Below are positions 34,027 through 42,135 of a DNA stretch of 64,000 nt, one piece after another. Position numbers and translations under genes: made by a program. This DNA comes from Lysinibacillus odysseyi 34hs-1 = NBRC 100172 (GTDB lineage Bacteria > Bacillota > Bacilli > Bacillales_A > Planococcaceae), in the NCBI RefSeq assembly GCF_001591965.1, contig NZ_BCVX01000002.1:372001-436000 (forward strand). Reading direction: 5' to 3'. The notes under the pieces are model-generated. The model was not told the origin of the DNA and did not search any database. It was given only the letters and a program-made list of their open reading frames with translations. The stretch's first letter is position 1; every line of letters starts with the position of its first letter.

Positions 34027-37000
34027 TTAGAAAAATAACGAAGAGTCATTAATTTGTGCTTCATAGTCTTCCAATAGGAAGTAGTTTGTCACAAGGCGTT
34101 TTTGCTGTGTTGACAGCTTATCATAGGCAGAGCGGGCTGCCTTTACCTTAGAGGCAAAAGTGCCTACATTTGGATTGATCTCAGAAATGAGCGCACGAAC
34201 CTTGTCCACTGCATCCGCTTCTTTTTGAGCGCCTTTTAGCACATCATAATTCGTCACAAGCTTTCGTACAGACGATGGCAATGAATTATAAAGAGCCAAC
34301 GCCTCTTCCACCTGCTTGGAGTAATTACCAGAAGAGGAGGACAGACCTGCAATTTTCGAGATTACTTCCTGCACCATATCCACATTATTTTTTGCTTCCT
34401 GCAGTGCCGCAAAGTTTGTTACAAACTGCTTTTCAGCACTCGACAGCATATTATAGGCTGCATAAGCTGCCTGCACGCTACCCATATAGTTAGGGTTTGA
34501 CGGCTTTAACGAAGCAATCAATTTATATACTTCGATTGCCGGACCGACACTTTGCAGTTTGTTCAGGTTATGCACCATTTGCCGCTGCTCAGCCGTCAGC
34601 TTATCGAGAGCCTTCGTTGCCTTATCATAAGCTGAGACAAGGTTGCTGGCAAACTGTAGGTTATCGATAGCGTCAATGGCTGCCTGTACATTCTTTACCC
34701 CTTTTTCATAATTTTGAAGCTCTTTATAAAGGGTAACCGCTTTTTTCTCTCCTGCCGTCAGCTGGTCATAGGCAGCACGTGCAACCTTGATCGCCTGCAT
34801 GTACTGCGATGGGCCTGTCCGTGGAATTTGACGGATTAATTCATCCACCGCAAGGCCCCCCGATACCGTCTGCTCAAAGGCTACTAAATCCTGATAGTTG
34901 CTGACCAGTGCCTTATCTGCCGGAGACAGGCTATCATACCAAGCTCGAGCTTTCGCTACATCCTGGCCAAATGTGGCACTTGTCTGCTTAATATTTAAAA
35001 TTGCCTCCATTGTTTTGGCTACTGGGTAGATTTTAGAAAGCAGTACTTCTCGGTTATAGACAAGCTCACGGCTTTCATACGGGATGGCCTCGTATGCCTT
35101 TACTGCTGTATTATATTTTCTCACAAAATCAGATGCTTCATTCACTGGACGGGCGAGCATTTCCTCCAGCTCTTTAATTTGATGGATCGATGTTGTTACT
35201 GGTTTTAAGGCCTTTTCCCGCTCCTGCAATGTCTTGTAGTTCAACACAAGCTTTTGGTACGAGGAATTGATACGTGCCAGCTTATCATACGCTTCCCGTG
35301 CCGCGACAAGCTTCTGAACATAATCTTCTACACCCGGGCGCGCCTCATCGATCATATCCATCACTTCATTGACCGTCACAAGCCCTGTTTCTGCTCCCTC
35401 AATTTTATCAAGCAGCGGTGCCAGGTAGCGCTTTTCCATATCTGTTAAGCGATTATACATTGCGCGGACTGCCGCTACATCCTCGATATATGTTTTTGCA
35501 GTCGGTTTTAAATTATCGACTGCCTCTACGACCTGATAAATTTTCAAGTACGGCTGTAGTCCGCTTGTATAGTTGTATACATATGATTTTTGGCGGGCAG
35601 TCAGCTTTTCATACGCCTTTAAAGCAGTATCCACTTTTTTAGCATAGCTGCGGTTTGCGACATCTACATTTTTAATAATTGGATCATTGATCAAGTCCAC
35701 TACTTTTAATGCGGCTGTCCCATCCTTCTTCATTTCTTGGAACTGCTTATAATTTGTGACCTGTTTTTTTCCATCGGCAGAAAGCGCAGCATATGCAGCC
35801 TCAATGCGCTCAGCTTCATCTAAAAATGCCTTGCCTGTTAATAGCCCCAGCTTGTCGATTGCGTTAACGAGGCTATTGCCCGTTTCAATAGCTTTATCAA
35901 GCGCGTCCAATGTTGGCTTGTATGTTTTAATGACTTCAATAATGTCTTTTTTGTAATCTTCTTTTGACTTCCACGCATCATCTTTTATTAATTTTTCATA
36001 TTGTTCCTTCGCAGCCTTGTAGGCATCTTGGAATGTCGGGTCACTTGACTTGAGGGCTTTCACCTGATCTACGAAGGCCAAGTATGTTTTGAAATCCTCC
36101 ACCCGGTTTTTATTCTCTTCAGAGATAAATGCTTTTTGTGCCCCTGTCAGCTTCTCAAATGCAGTCACGGCCGATTTTGCCTTGCTCGCAAATGTTTTTG
36201 CTGTCGGGTCTACTTCCTCAATCGCCTTTGTCACAGCTGCCGGCTGTTTTACCTGTTTTTCAAGCTCCGTTAATGTTTTCAGGTTTGTGACGAGTTTTTG
36301 CTCCTCTTTTGGAAGGGCATTATATGCCTCACGGGCAGCTTGGATAGCGAGAAGCTGTTTTACAGCGTCTGTTTCATTTTTAGCGGTTTCGATTAATTCA
36401 ATAACAGGATCCGCTTTGTCCAACTGAGCCTTTAAAGCTGTGACTGCCGTTTCTAATTCTTTCTTTAAATTAGTTAAAGCTGCTTTATCCTCTTCTTTCA
36501 TTTGAGGGTCGGCCAAAACGTCAACAAGGTCTCCCGTTGTGGCAGTTAATGTCGTATACAATGCCAATACGTCCGCCTTATAGCTGTCTGCTGTTGTTTT
36601 TAAGTTATAAAACTTCCCAGTCACTGTAGCAAAAGGGGTTAAATATGCTAAACGAGGATAGCTGTTGACTAATGACTGCTCACCTGCACTTAAACCAGCA
36701 TATGTTTTATTTAACGCTTCCACTTTTGTAGCAAATGTTTTCTTATTTTCTATAACAATTGAATCGATTTGGTCACTTAGCTTAATCGTTGTCTTACCGG
36801 ACTTTTCCCATGTTTGCAGTTCTTTATAATTGTCGACAATTTTCTTTTGACTTGCTGTAAGAGCATCATAGGCTTTTCTTGCATCTATAATGTTCTGTGA
36901 AGTCACATCTTCATTAGTCGTTAAACCTTCAATTATTTTCTCAACCGCCTCTGCAGCTGTGACATCTTTACGGTATAAATCTAGACTCATGTTATAATCC

Positions 37001-38259
37001 GCTAATAAGGCTTGGAGATTATCGGCCAGCTTGCCATAAGCATCCTCCGCCTCTTTTAGCGCAGTTCTATATTCAGCTGTCGCGTTTGGTTTTAATGCCT
37101 CCACTAATGCAATAAAATCCAGTCCGTCTTTATAGCCTACATTTTTTTCGTCAATAACTTGGTTTGCTACTTTATTATCGTAGTCAAGCACAAGCATTTT
37201 CGAACGAACATTTAGTTTGCCATATTCTGAAACAATCTTGCCTACCTTGCTCTTATAGTCTTTTCCAGTTACAGACTGAATCCCTGCAATTAGTTCCGTC
37301 ACTTTATCTGCTTTTGATAAATCATCATTGGCCTGTTTCATCACAGTTGCCACTAGCCGCTCATCAGGAAGCATATGAGAATCCGCAATTTTCTTTTCAT
37401 TTGCAGTCATTTTCTCATCGTAAAACTGATTCGCTTTATTTAATATTTCTTTAAAATCAGTCGCCTCTTTCTCATCGGCTACTATATCTTTGTCTGCAAT
37501 TGTTTTAACATACGCCGGCACTTCTACCGTTGCAGGCTTTCCTTCCGGATCCGTCGTCTGGATTGTTCCCCCTTCAACAAAGGCCTCTGCTTTAATAATA
37601 TCCTGTTCAAATGTTTCCAATACTTTTACATTTTTGATGAAAAATGCTTCAAAATCTTGAACTGACATTAAATAGCTGTCTACCGCTTGCATCGCTTGTG
37701 AATCAAAATCAGTAATGAAAGGATATTTTACGTTATCCGCTTCTGTTGAATAAGTTGCATTACTTAAAACTACCGTATCTAATGCTTGGCGAATGTCTTT
37801 GAAAGATTGAGCAATTGCCGCACGCTCCTTTACCAGCTTCGGTACGGTTTCGAATAATTTAGGCTGCGTCGTTTTTAATAAGCCTATTTCATTTGATAGA
37901 CTTGCTGCCCGTGTATTTAAATCCTGTAAGCCTTCTAAAAATGTCAGCTTCGCTTTTAATAATGTATTTTCAGCTGCGAAAGTGTTAGCCGGGAAAAATT
38001 CATCCACCATTTGTCGATATGTAGCAAAATTCGAAATTGACGTCTTTCCATTTAATTCAAACAGCTCTTCAATACGTTCCTTATTTACATCAATTGCTGC
38101 CACTACATTATACGGTACTGCTGTGGCGCTTACCTCTTCTGCTGCGACCGGTTCAAGCTGCTCTCCATCCATTGGTGTCTCAGTCTCATTCGCACTGGCA
38201 ATAGCTGCCGGGGCTAGTAATAGGCTTGCCAGTACACTGACGCGTGCAGTAGTTTTCAT
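34027..38259 (-). CDS. Giant exported helical-repeat protein (1410 residues), function unknown
   Basis: Signal peptide about 1-23 (ending ASA), then an acidic stretch and a protein that is almost entirely alpha-helical. From about residue 310 to the end it consists of some 16-18 degenerate repeats of 55-85 residues. Each has the pattern A-x-x-A-Y-(D/E)-x-L-(T/S)-x-x-(Q/E)-(K/R)-x-(L/F)-V-(T/x)-N-Y-x-x-L, for example ARKAYDALTASQKKIVDNY. There is no SLH, LysM, LPXTG or C-terminal membrane segment. An extended fibrous surface or matrix protein is plausible. It follows an SLH-only gene on the same strand, with a terminator between them. I do not recognise a named family. Confidence 0.82.
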   Translation of the reverse strand: MKTTARVSVLASLLLAPAAIASANETETPMDGEQLEPVAAEEVSATAVPYNVVAAIDVNKERIEELFELNGKTSISNFATYRQMVDEFFPANTFAAENTLLKAKLTFLEGLQDLNTRAASLSNEIGLLKTTQPKLFETVPKLVKERAAIAQSFKDIRQALDTVVLSNATYSTEADNVKYPFITDFDSQAMQAVDSYLMSVQDFEAFFIKNVKVLETFEQDIIKAEAFVEGGTIQTTDPEGKPATVEVPAYVKTIADKDIVADEKEATDFKEILNKANQFYDEKMTANEKKIADSHMLPDERLVATVMKQANDDLSKADKVTELIAGIQSVTGKDYKSKVGKIVSEYGKLNVRSKMLVLDYDNKVANQVIDEKNVGYKDGLDFIALVEALKPNATAEYRTALKEAEDAYGKLADNLQALLADYNMSLDLYRKDVTAAEAVEKIIEGLTTNEDVTSQNIIDARKAYDALTASQKKIVDNYKELQTWEKSGKTTIKLSDQIDSIVIENKKTFATKVEALNKTYAGLSAGEQSLVNSYPRLAYLTPFATVTGKFYNLKTTADSYKADVLALYTTLTATTGDLVDVLADPQMKEEDKAALTNLKKELETAVTALKAQLDKADPVIELIETAKNETDAVKQLLAIQAAREAYNALPKEEQKLVTNLKTLTELEKQVKQPAAVTKAIEEVDPTAKTFASKAKSAVTAFEKLTGAQKAFISEENKNRVEDFKTYLAFVDQVKALKSSDPTFQDAYKAAKEQYEKLIKDDAWKSKEDYKKDIIEVIKTYKPTLDALDKAIETGNSLVNAIDKLGLLTGKAFLDEAERIEAAYAALSADGKKQVTNYKQFQEMKKDGTAALKVVDLINDPIIKNVDVANRSYAKKVDTALKAYEKLTARQKSYVYNYTSGLQPYLKIYQVVEAVDNLKPTAKTYIEDVAAVRAMYNRLTDMEKRYLAPLLDKIEGAETGLVTVNEVMDMIDEARPGVEDYVQKLVAAREAYDKLARINSSYQKLVLNYKTLQEREKALKPVTTSIHQIKELEEMLARPVNEASDFVRKYNTAVKAYEAIPYESRELVYNREVLLSKIYPVAKTMEAILNIKQTSATFGQDVAKARAWYDSLSPADKALVSNYQDLVAFEQTVSGGLAVDELIRQIPRTGPSQYMQAIKVARAAYDQLTAGEKKAVTLYKELQNYEKGVKNVQAAIDAIDNLQFASNLVSAYDKATKALDKLTAEQRQMVHNLNKLQSVGPAIEVYKLIASLKPSNPNYMGSVQAAYAAYNMLSSAEKQFVTNFAALQEAKNNVDMVQEVISKIAGLSSSSGNYSKQVEEALALYNSLPSSVRKLVTNYDVLKGAQKEADAVDKVRALISEINPNVGTFASKVKAARSAYDKLSTQQKRLVTNYFLLEDYEAQINDSSLFF

Positions 38260-38394
38260 TGATCGTCACCCTTTCTTTCTATATAAACCTTCACGTTTTT
38301 ATACATTCTTCTAAACTTTCTATCGGCAAAAGGGTAGGGTTATTTACGTAAACGCCCAAATTTCTTCCAAATGTTAGATTTTTCTATAAAAAAA

Positions 38395-38422
38395 CTACCT
38401 TTCTTCTCCAGAAGATAGGTAG
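38395..38422 (-). terminator. Intrinsic terminator of the SLH-only gene
   Basis: On the minus strand CTACCT-CTTC pairs with GAAG-AGGTAG and is followed by seven T. It separates the SLH-only gene from the giant repeat gene, though some read-through may occur. Confidence 0.85.
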
Positions 38423-38432
38423 CCTTACAATG

Positions 38433-39092
38433 TTATTCGATACTTATAATTTCAAGATCAGTTGTTGTAGCGTCGATGGCACGCTTTAAGAACGTGGCAA
38501 GCTGTGCACGTTTGACCGGAGCATTCGGGCTGAACACTGCAGTACTTGTTCCTTGTGTGATGCCATATTGCACGAGTGTTTGGATATAACGGCGTGTATC
38601 CAAGTCCTTGATGGCGTTAACATCTTTAAATTTTGTTGTGACAGAATCAGTAATCTCTAAGTCAAAGGCAAGCACGAGTATTTTTGCCACCTGTGCACGT
38701 TTTACAATTTCCTCCGGCTTAAATGTGTTATCATTATAGCCTTTAATGATGCCCTTCTCATTTAATGCTGCAATCGCACCATAATATTTACTGTCTTTAG
38801 GCACATCTTTAAAGCCCGGGTCCTTTACATTTTTCGTATCAAGCTTTAAGGCATTAGCGATGAAAAGAGCAAGCTCTTCACGTGTTGCCGGCTTATATGG
38901 GGCAAAAGATGTAGATGTACGCCCCTCTATAATACGAAGATTATAAAGCTCATCAATCGCTGTATAGTGGTCTCCTACGTTATGTAGGTCCTTAAATGGG
39001 ACAGCCGCATTTGCCGGTGCTTCCGCTACATAGGCAATCGCTACTGCTGATAGAGCTGCTGCTGCCGCAAATTTATAATATGAAGCTTTCAT
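38433..39092 (-). CDS. SLH-only exported protein
   Basis: A 219-residue protein: signal peptide (about 1-29, ending APANA) and three SLH repeats (about 31-75, 93-137, 152-205), with PATREELALFIANAL, VKRAQVAKILVLAF and VKRAQLATFLKRAI. No other domain is present. It could occupy polymer sites, tether a partner, or be the anchor for the unanchored giant protein encoded 170 bp downstream. The last idea is only an inference from adjacency. Confidence 0.88.
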   Translation of the reverse strand: MKASYYKFAAAAALSAVAIAYVAEAPANAAVPFKDLHNVGDHYTAIDELYNLRIIEGRTSTSFAPYKPATREELALFIANALKLDTKNVKDPGFKDVPKDSKYYGAIAALNEKGIIKGYNDNTFKPEEIVKRAQVAKILVLAFDLEITDSVTTKFKDVNAIKDLDTRRYIQTLVQYGITQGTSTAVFSPNAPVKRAQLATFLKRAIDATTTDLEIISIE

Positions 39093-39201
39093 TCTTTTAT
39101 AGCCTCCTACTGTTCAGTATTCATTTTCTATTTTACACGAAACTAAAGACCCTTGATACAGTTTCAACCATATATTTAGTACTATTTTATAAGATGGCTA
39201 A

Positions 39202-39260
39202 TTGAGGAAAGTAAAAAAGAGGTTATAATAAGAGTGGCATCCCTGTAAGGGCCGTTTTTT
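39202..39260 (+). promoter_or_regulatory. Promoter and leader hairpin of the Yip1-HlyD operon
   Basis: TTGAGG (39202) and TATAAT (39224) are 16 bp apart. Six bases on, a short hairpin with CCCT/AGGG and GG/CC (39236-39253) is followed by GTTTTTT. The arrangement looks like a promoter with a terminator in the leader, 90 bp before the first ATG. Confidence 0.5.
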
Positions 39261-39349
39261 ATTCTATTACTCTACTATATAAATCCGTTTAGGAATATGG
39301 AAATGTGGGAAACACAGGTAGAGATCTACTTTTTGAAAGGATGGTATAT

Positions 39350-40036
39350 ATGGTATTACAATACCGCTTTTGGCACTTTCTTTTCAATCCATCCTCGTTA
39401 ACTTACGCACTTGAGCATGGAGATGAATACGAGAAGGTACACGGCTATAAAAGATCATTGTGGATTTTGTTTTTTACCACATTATTATTTTTCGCCGTAC
39501 GAAACATTTGGGGAATGCATACGGAGGGCCTGACAGCACTCCTGGCAAATGGTCTTGATGACCGCTATCAATTTGCCCGTCTTATTTCTCTCGGAGGCGC
39601 TCTTTTATGGGCTGTCCTATTTTTTGTTTTTCATTATTTCATTCTTACATACATGCTGCACATGCTGACGGATTTACCTTTTAGATGGATTCAAACTGTA
39701 CAGCTTTATGTCATTCTGTTCATTCTGCTGGAAAAGGTCATTACATTCATCGTATTTGTGATTGCGGGCTACTCTACTCCCCTCACATTTTTCTCATTAG
39801 CTCCGATGACTGCCTACCTATACCAGGATGAGTTTCTGCTATACTTCTTGAACCAATTGACGGTATCAACCGTTCTAGCCATTGTGATCCAGTACACATT
39901 CCTTTCGCAATGGGAGGAAGATAGCAAAGGTGCCCTGCTTCTGAAGCTGATTGGCTTACAAATTGTGCTGGCCCTTCTTGTCGCAGGTATCAGTATCCTG
40001 CCAATTGCTGAATGGATCCAAAGGGGGCTGGGCTGA
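39350..40036 (+). CDS. Yip1-family membrane protein
   Basis: A 228-residue integral membrane protein with five or six transmembrane helices, resembling the Yip1 domain of B. subtilis YknW. The N-terminus RFWHFLFNPSS is typical of these proteins. An upstream in-frame ATG at 39305 exists, but GAAAGG sits nine bases before the ATG at 39350. Its stop shares a base with the next ATG (TGATG), so it is co-translated with the HlyD-like gene. In the YknWXYZ system the Yip1 protein assists an ABC-type pump; here no ABC genes follow. Confidence 0.78.
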   Translation: MVLQYRFWHFLFNPSSLTYALEHGDEYEKVHGYKRSLWILFFTTLLFFAVRNIWGMHTEGLTALLANGLDDRYQFARLISLGGALLWAVLFFVFHYFILTYMLHMLTDLPFRWIQTVQLYVILFILLEKVITFIVFVIAGYSTPLTFFSLAPMTAYLYQDEFLLYFLNQLTVSTVLAIVIQYTFLSQWEEDSKGALLLKLIGLQIVLALLVAGISILPIAEWIQRGLG

Positions 40037-41475
40037 TGGTGATCAATAAAAAGTTTAAAATCTTTGCGCTCATTGCAGTAATACTAGTCGTTATTAATGC
40101 CTACCTTGCGCTGAAAAATAATGATGTTATTCAAAAAGCCTACTATATAGATAACATCCAGTATGCAGCCGGTGGTATACATACAAAAGAACTGGATAAA
40201 GAAGGAATCCTCGCAACGAGTGACGACCTGCGGCTGGCTGCTCCTGTACAGTCGATCGATGAAGTGCTCGTCCAGCGCGGGGAATCCGTAACGGCTCAGC
40301 AGGAGCTGGCAATCTATAAAACGGATGCAGTAGAAAAGGAGCAGCAAAAGCTGGAAATCGAGCGCAGTGCCTATGAATCTGAATTGGCAGAGCTGGAGGA
40401 TATCCTCTCTGACCTTTCCATGGCGTCTGGCTCCTCCAACCCGTCTACATCTACCGACAGCACAACACTCGGCAGCTCGGGGCTATGGAATATTGATTTA
40501 ACATTGGAATTTGGGATTGACCAAAATACACCAACTGCAGAAGGCGAGGCCATCATCCGCCGGCATATCGCGGAAACAGAACGCGAGATTGAGATTCTGG
40601 ATGCAATGATGACAGAGCTGATTACAGACCAGGCACTGGCATCACCGGTGGACGGTGTAGTCGCAGACATTGTGCAGGACGGCGATACGATTACTTTCAT
40701 TATCTATGCAGCCGACAAAAACATTATCACTTATATTGATGAGGAACAGTGGCAGCGCGTCGAACCACAGCAAAAGGCCGAAATCATCGTTCGTGCTGGC
40801 AAGGATGATGAAATGACGATCGAAGGGACAGTTGTTGAAAAGCAGGAAATCCCTGCGGTTGAATCGCTATGGTATGACGAGATGAATAAGCACGATAAGC
40901 TGGACCCTTCTAAAACGCTGTATGAAGTCCAAATTCAGCCGTTTGATCAGCTTGTCGACTACCCTTTCGGTGAAAAGGCTGATGTAACAATTACGACAGA
41001 CGAAGTATTCAACAGCTTCATCGTCCCTAGTGATTGGATTGTCGAATACGAAGTACCTGATATCGGTAATACACATATTTACACAATCGGCTATGATGGA
41101 AAAACACGTCTTGTGCCGGTAGAAGTTGCCTTTAAAAAGAAAGGTACAGTTACTGAAACCGTGAAAGAAGAAATACCGGTCGAGGAAGAGCCCGTGGAGG
41201 AAGAAGAAGTCGTAGATGAGGCGACTGAAGAAGAGAAAACAATCTATACAGTAGACTTCGATCAGAAGAAGGAAGAAGATGAGGAGGACAAAGAAGAGCT
41301 TTACGATGTCACAGTATTTACAGGCGCCATCGAGGACCGTACGATTCTACTTGATGGAACAGCGCGCAACATCTATGCCCCTACATTCCGCCCTTATCCC
41401 CTTGAAAAATATAAGTGGGAAGACGTCGGCACAGTGACATGGCGTGATATTGTGAAGTTTATTCTCCAGCCTTAA
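40036..41475 (+). CDS. HlyD/YknX-like membrane fusion (adaptor) protein
   Basis: A 479-residue protein with one N-terminal transmembrane helix (about 5-25), a lipoyl-like half (DLRLAAPVQSIDEVLVQRGE), a coiled-coil hairpin (about 90-190, EKEQQKLEIERSAYESELAE), the second lipoyl half (LASPVDGVVADIVQDGDTI) and a beta-barrel region. A strongly acidic low-complexity insert (about 375-425, EEEPVEEEEVVDE) interrupts the C-terminal part. Adaptors normally link an inner-membrane pump to the outside; no ABC or RND gene is present. The coding start follows AAGGGGG and overlaps the Yip1 stop. Confidence 0.82.
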   Translation: MVINKKFKIFALIAVILVVINAYLALKNNDVIQKAYYIDNIQYAAGGIHTKELDKEGILATSDDLRLAAPVQSIDEVLVQRGESVTAQQELAIYKTDAVEKEQQKLEIERSAYESELAELEDILSDLSMASGSSNPSTSTDSTTLGSSGLWNIDLTLEFGIDQNTPTAEGEAIIRRHIAETEREIEILDAMMTELITDQALASPVDGVVADIVQDGDTITFIIYAADKNIITYIDEEQWQRVEPQQKAEIIVRAGKDDEMTIEGTVVEKQEIPAVESLWYDEMNKHDKLDPSKTLYEVQIQPFDQLVDYPFGEKADVTITTDEVFNSFIVPSDWIVEYEVPDIGNTHIYTIGYDGKTRLVPVEVAFKKKGTVTETVKEEIPVEEEPVEEEEVVDEATEEEKTIYTVDFDQKKEEDEEDKEELYDVTVFTGAIEDRTILLDGTARNIYAPTFRPYPLEKYKWEDVGTVTWRDIVKFILQP

Positions 41476-41510
41476 AAATAGTTGAGGGTGAATAAACAGG
41501 GATTTGAACG

Positions 41511-41632
41511 AATACCCGCGGTTTCTGGAGGAATACCCGCGAATACGAGATGAATACCCGCGATTTCCGGGGAAATATCCGCGGTTTTAAGACGAATACC
41601 CGCGATATTTGGAAAATACCCGCGTTTAGATG
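41511..41632. repeat. Six-unit tandem array, 21-bp period, AATACCCGCG core
   Basis: Cores AATA(C/T)CCGCG begin at 41511, 41532, 41553, 41574, 41595 and 41615: four spacings of 21 bp and one of 20. The 11 bases between cores vary, often with a G-rich part (GGAG, GGGG). The array lies between the HlyD stop and its terminator. The 21-bp period keeps reading frames open, but the peptides are artefacts. Confidence 0.85.
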
Positions 41633-41653
41633 AACCCTACCTCCTATATTACT

Positions 41654-41688
41654 AGACAGAATCATTTTTGATTCTGTCTTTTCTTTTT
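41654..41688 (+). terminator. Intrinsic terminator of the Yip1-HlyD operon
   Basis: AGACAGAATCA pairs with TGATTCTGTCT around TTTT, followed by a T-rich tract. Confidence 0.92.
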
Positions 41689-41793
41689 GCTGCATATGTT
41701 TAATAGAGGGAAATTCTCTTTCCTCATTTTAATATAGGAACCTCCCACTTCTCTATAAACATATATGGGAGATTTACTCAAGGAGGATATAAC

Positions 41794-42081
41794 GTGATTC
41801 TTTACCTCACTATTTATTCGCATTTTTCCATCCTTATTGTAGTACTTATGGCGCTGAGTGGTCTGATCTCTTATTTTGTCCGCCGTGTACCGGTTATCTT
41901 CATACTTATAATACTAGGCATCATCGGCTACTTGTATGCTGTTTTTATCCATGGTGAAGCAGCAGCACTTTCTATCATCTCTATTATTATCATTACTTCC
42001 TCCGTGCCTATTTTCTTAGTTAAATATACACTTTACCTTCAGCAAAAAGCAGAGAAGCTATTACACCTGCAAAACACATAA
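41794..42081 (+). CDS. Small hydrophobic membrane protein
   Basis: A 95-residue protein with three predicted transmembrane helices (about 8-27, 32-52, 58-76) and a short cytosolic tail. The start is GTG at 41794, with a strong AAGGAGG seven bases upstream, which supports a real gene. I do not recognise a family. It is monocistronic, between the Yip1-HlyD operon and a convergent Ig-like gene. Confidence 0.65.
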   Translation: MILYLTIYSHFSILIVVLMALSGLISYFVRRVPVIFILIILGIIGYLYAVFIHGEAAALSIISIIIITSSVPIFLVKYTLYLQQKAEKLLHLQNT

Positions 42082-42091
42082 CAGTCCAATA

Positions 42092-42128
42092 AAAAAGTAC
42101 ATTCCTCTTCATGAGAAATGTACTTTTT
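42092..42128. terminator. Bidirectional intrinsic terminator
   Basis: AAAAAGTACATT and AATGTACTTTTT form a symmetrical stem with T-tracts on both strands. It serves the small membrane gene and the convergent gene at 42136. Confidence 0.9.
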
Positions 42129-42135
42129 AAACTGT

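Noticed and set aside
34027-38259. Major S-layer protein
   Set aside because: No SLH domains and no Ig-like domains; the helical repeats and codon use differ from the 45711 gene, which fits better.
41511-41632. CRISPR array
   Set aside because: Units are only 21 bp with a 10-bp core and 11-bp variable part, too short for repeats and spacers, and no cas genes are near.
41459-41695. A 78-codon minus-strand frame with repeated SRVF peptide units
   Set aside because: It is the translation of the 21-bp DNA array; 21 is a multiple of three, so frames stay open. No ribosome site, and the units are conserved at the DNA core.
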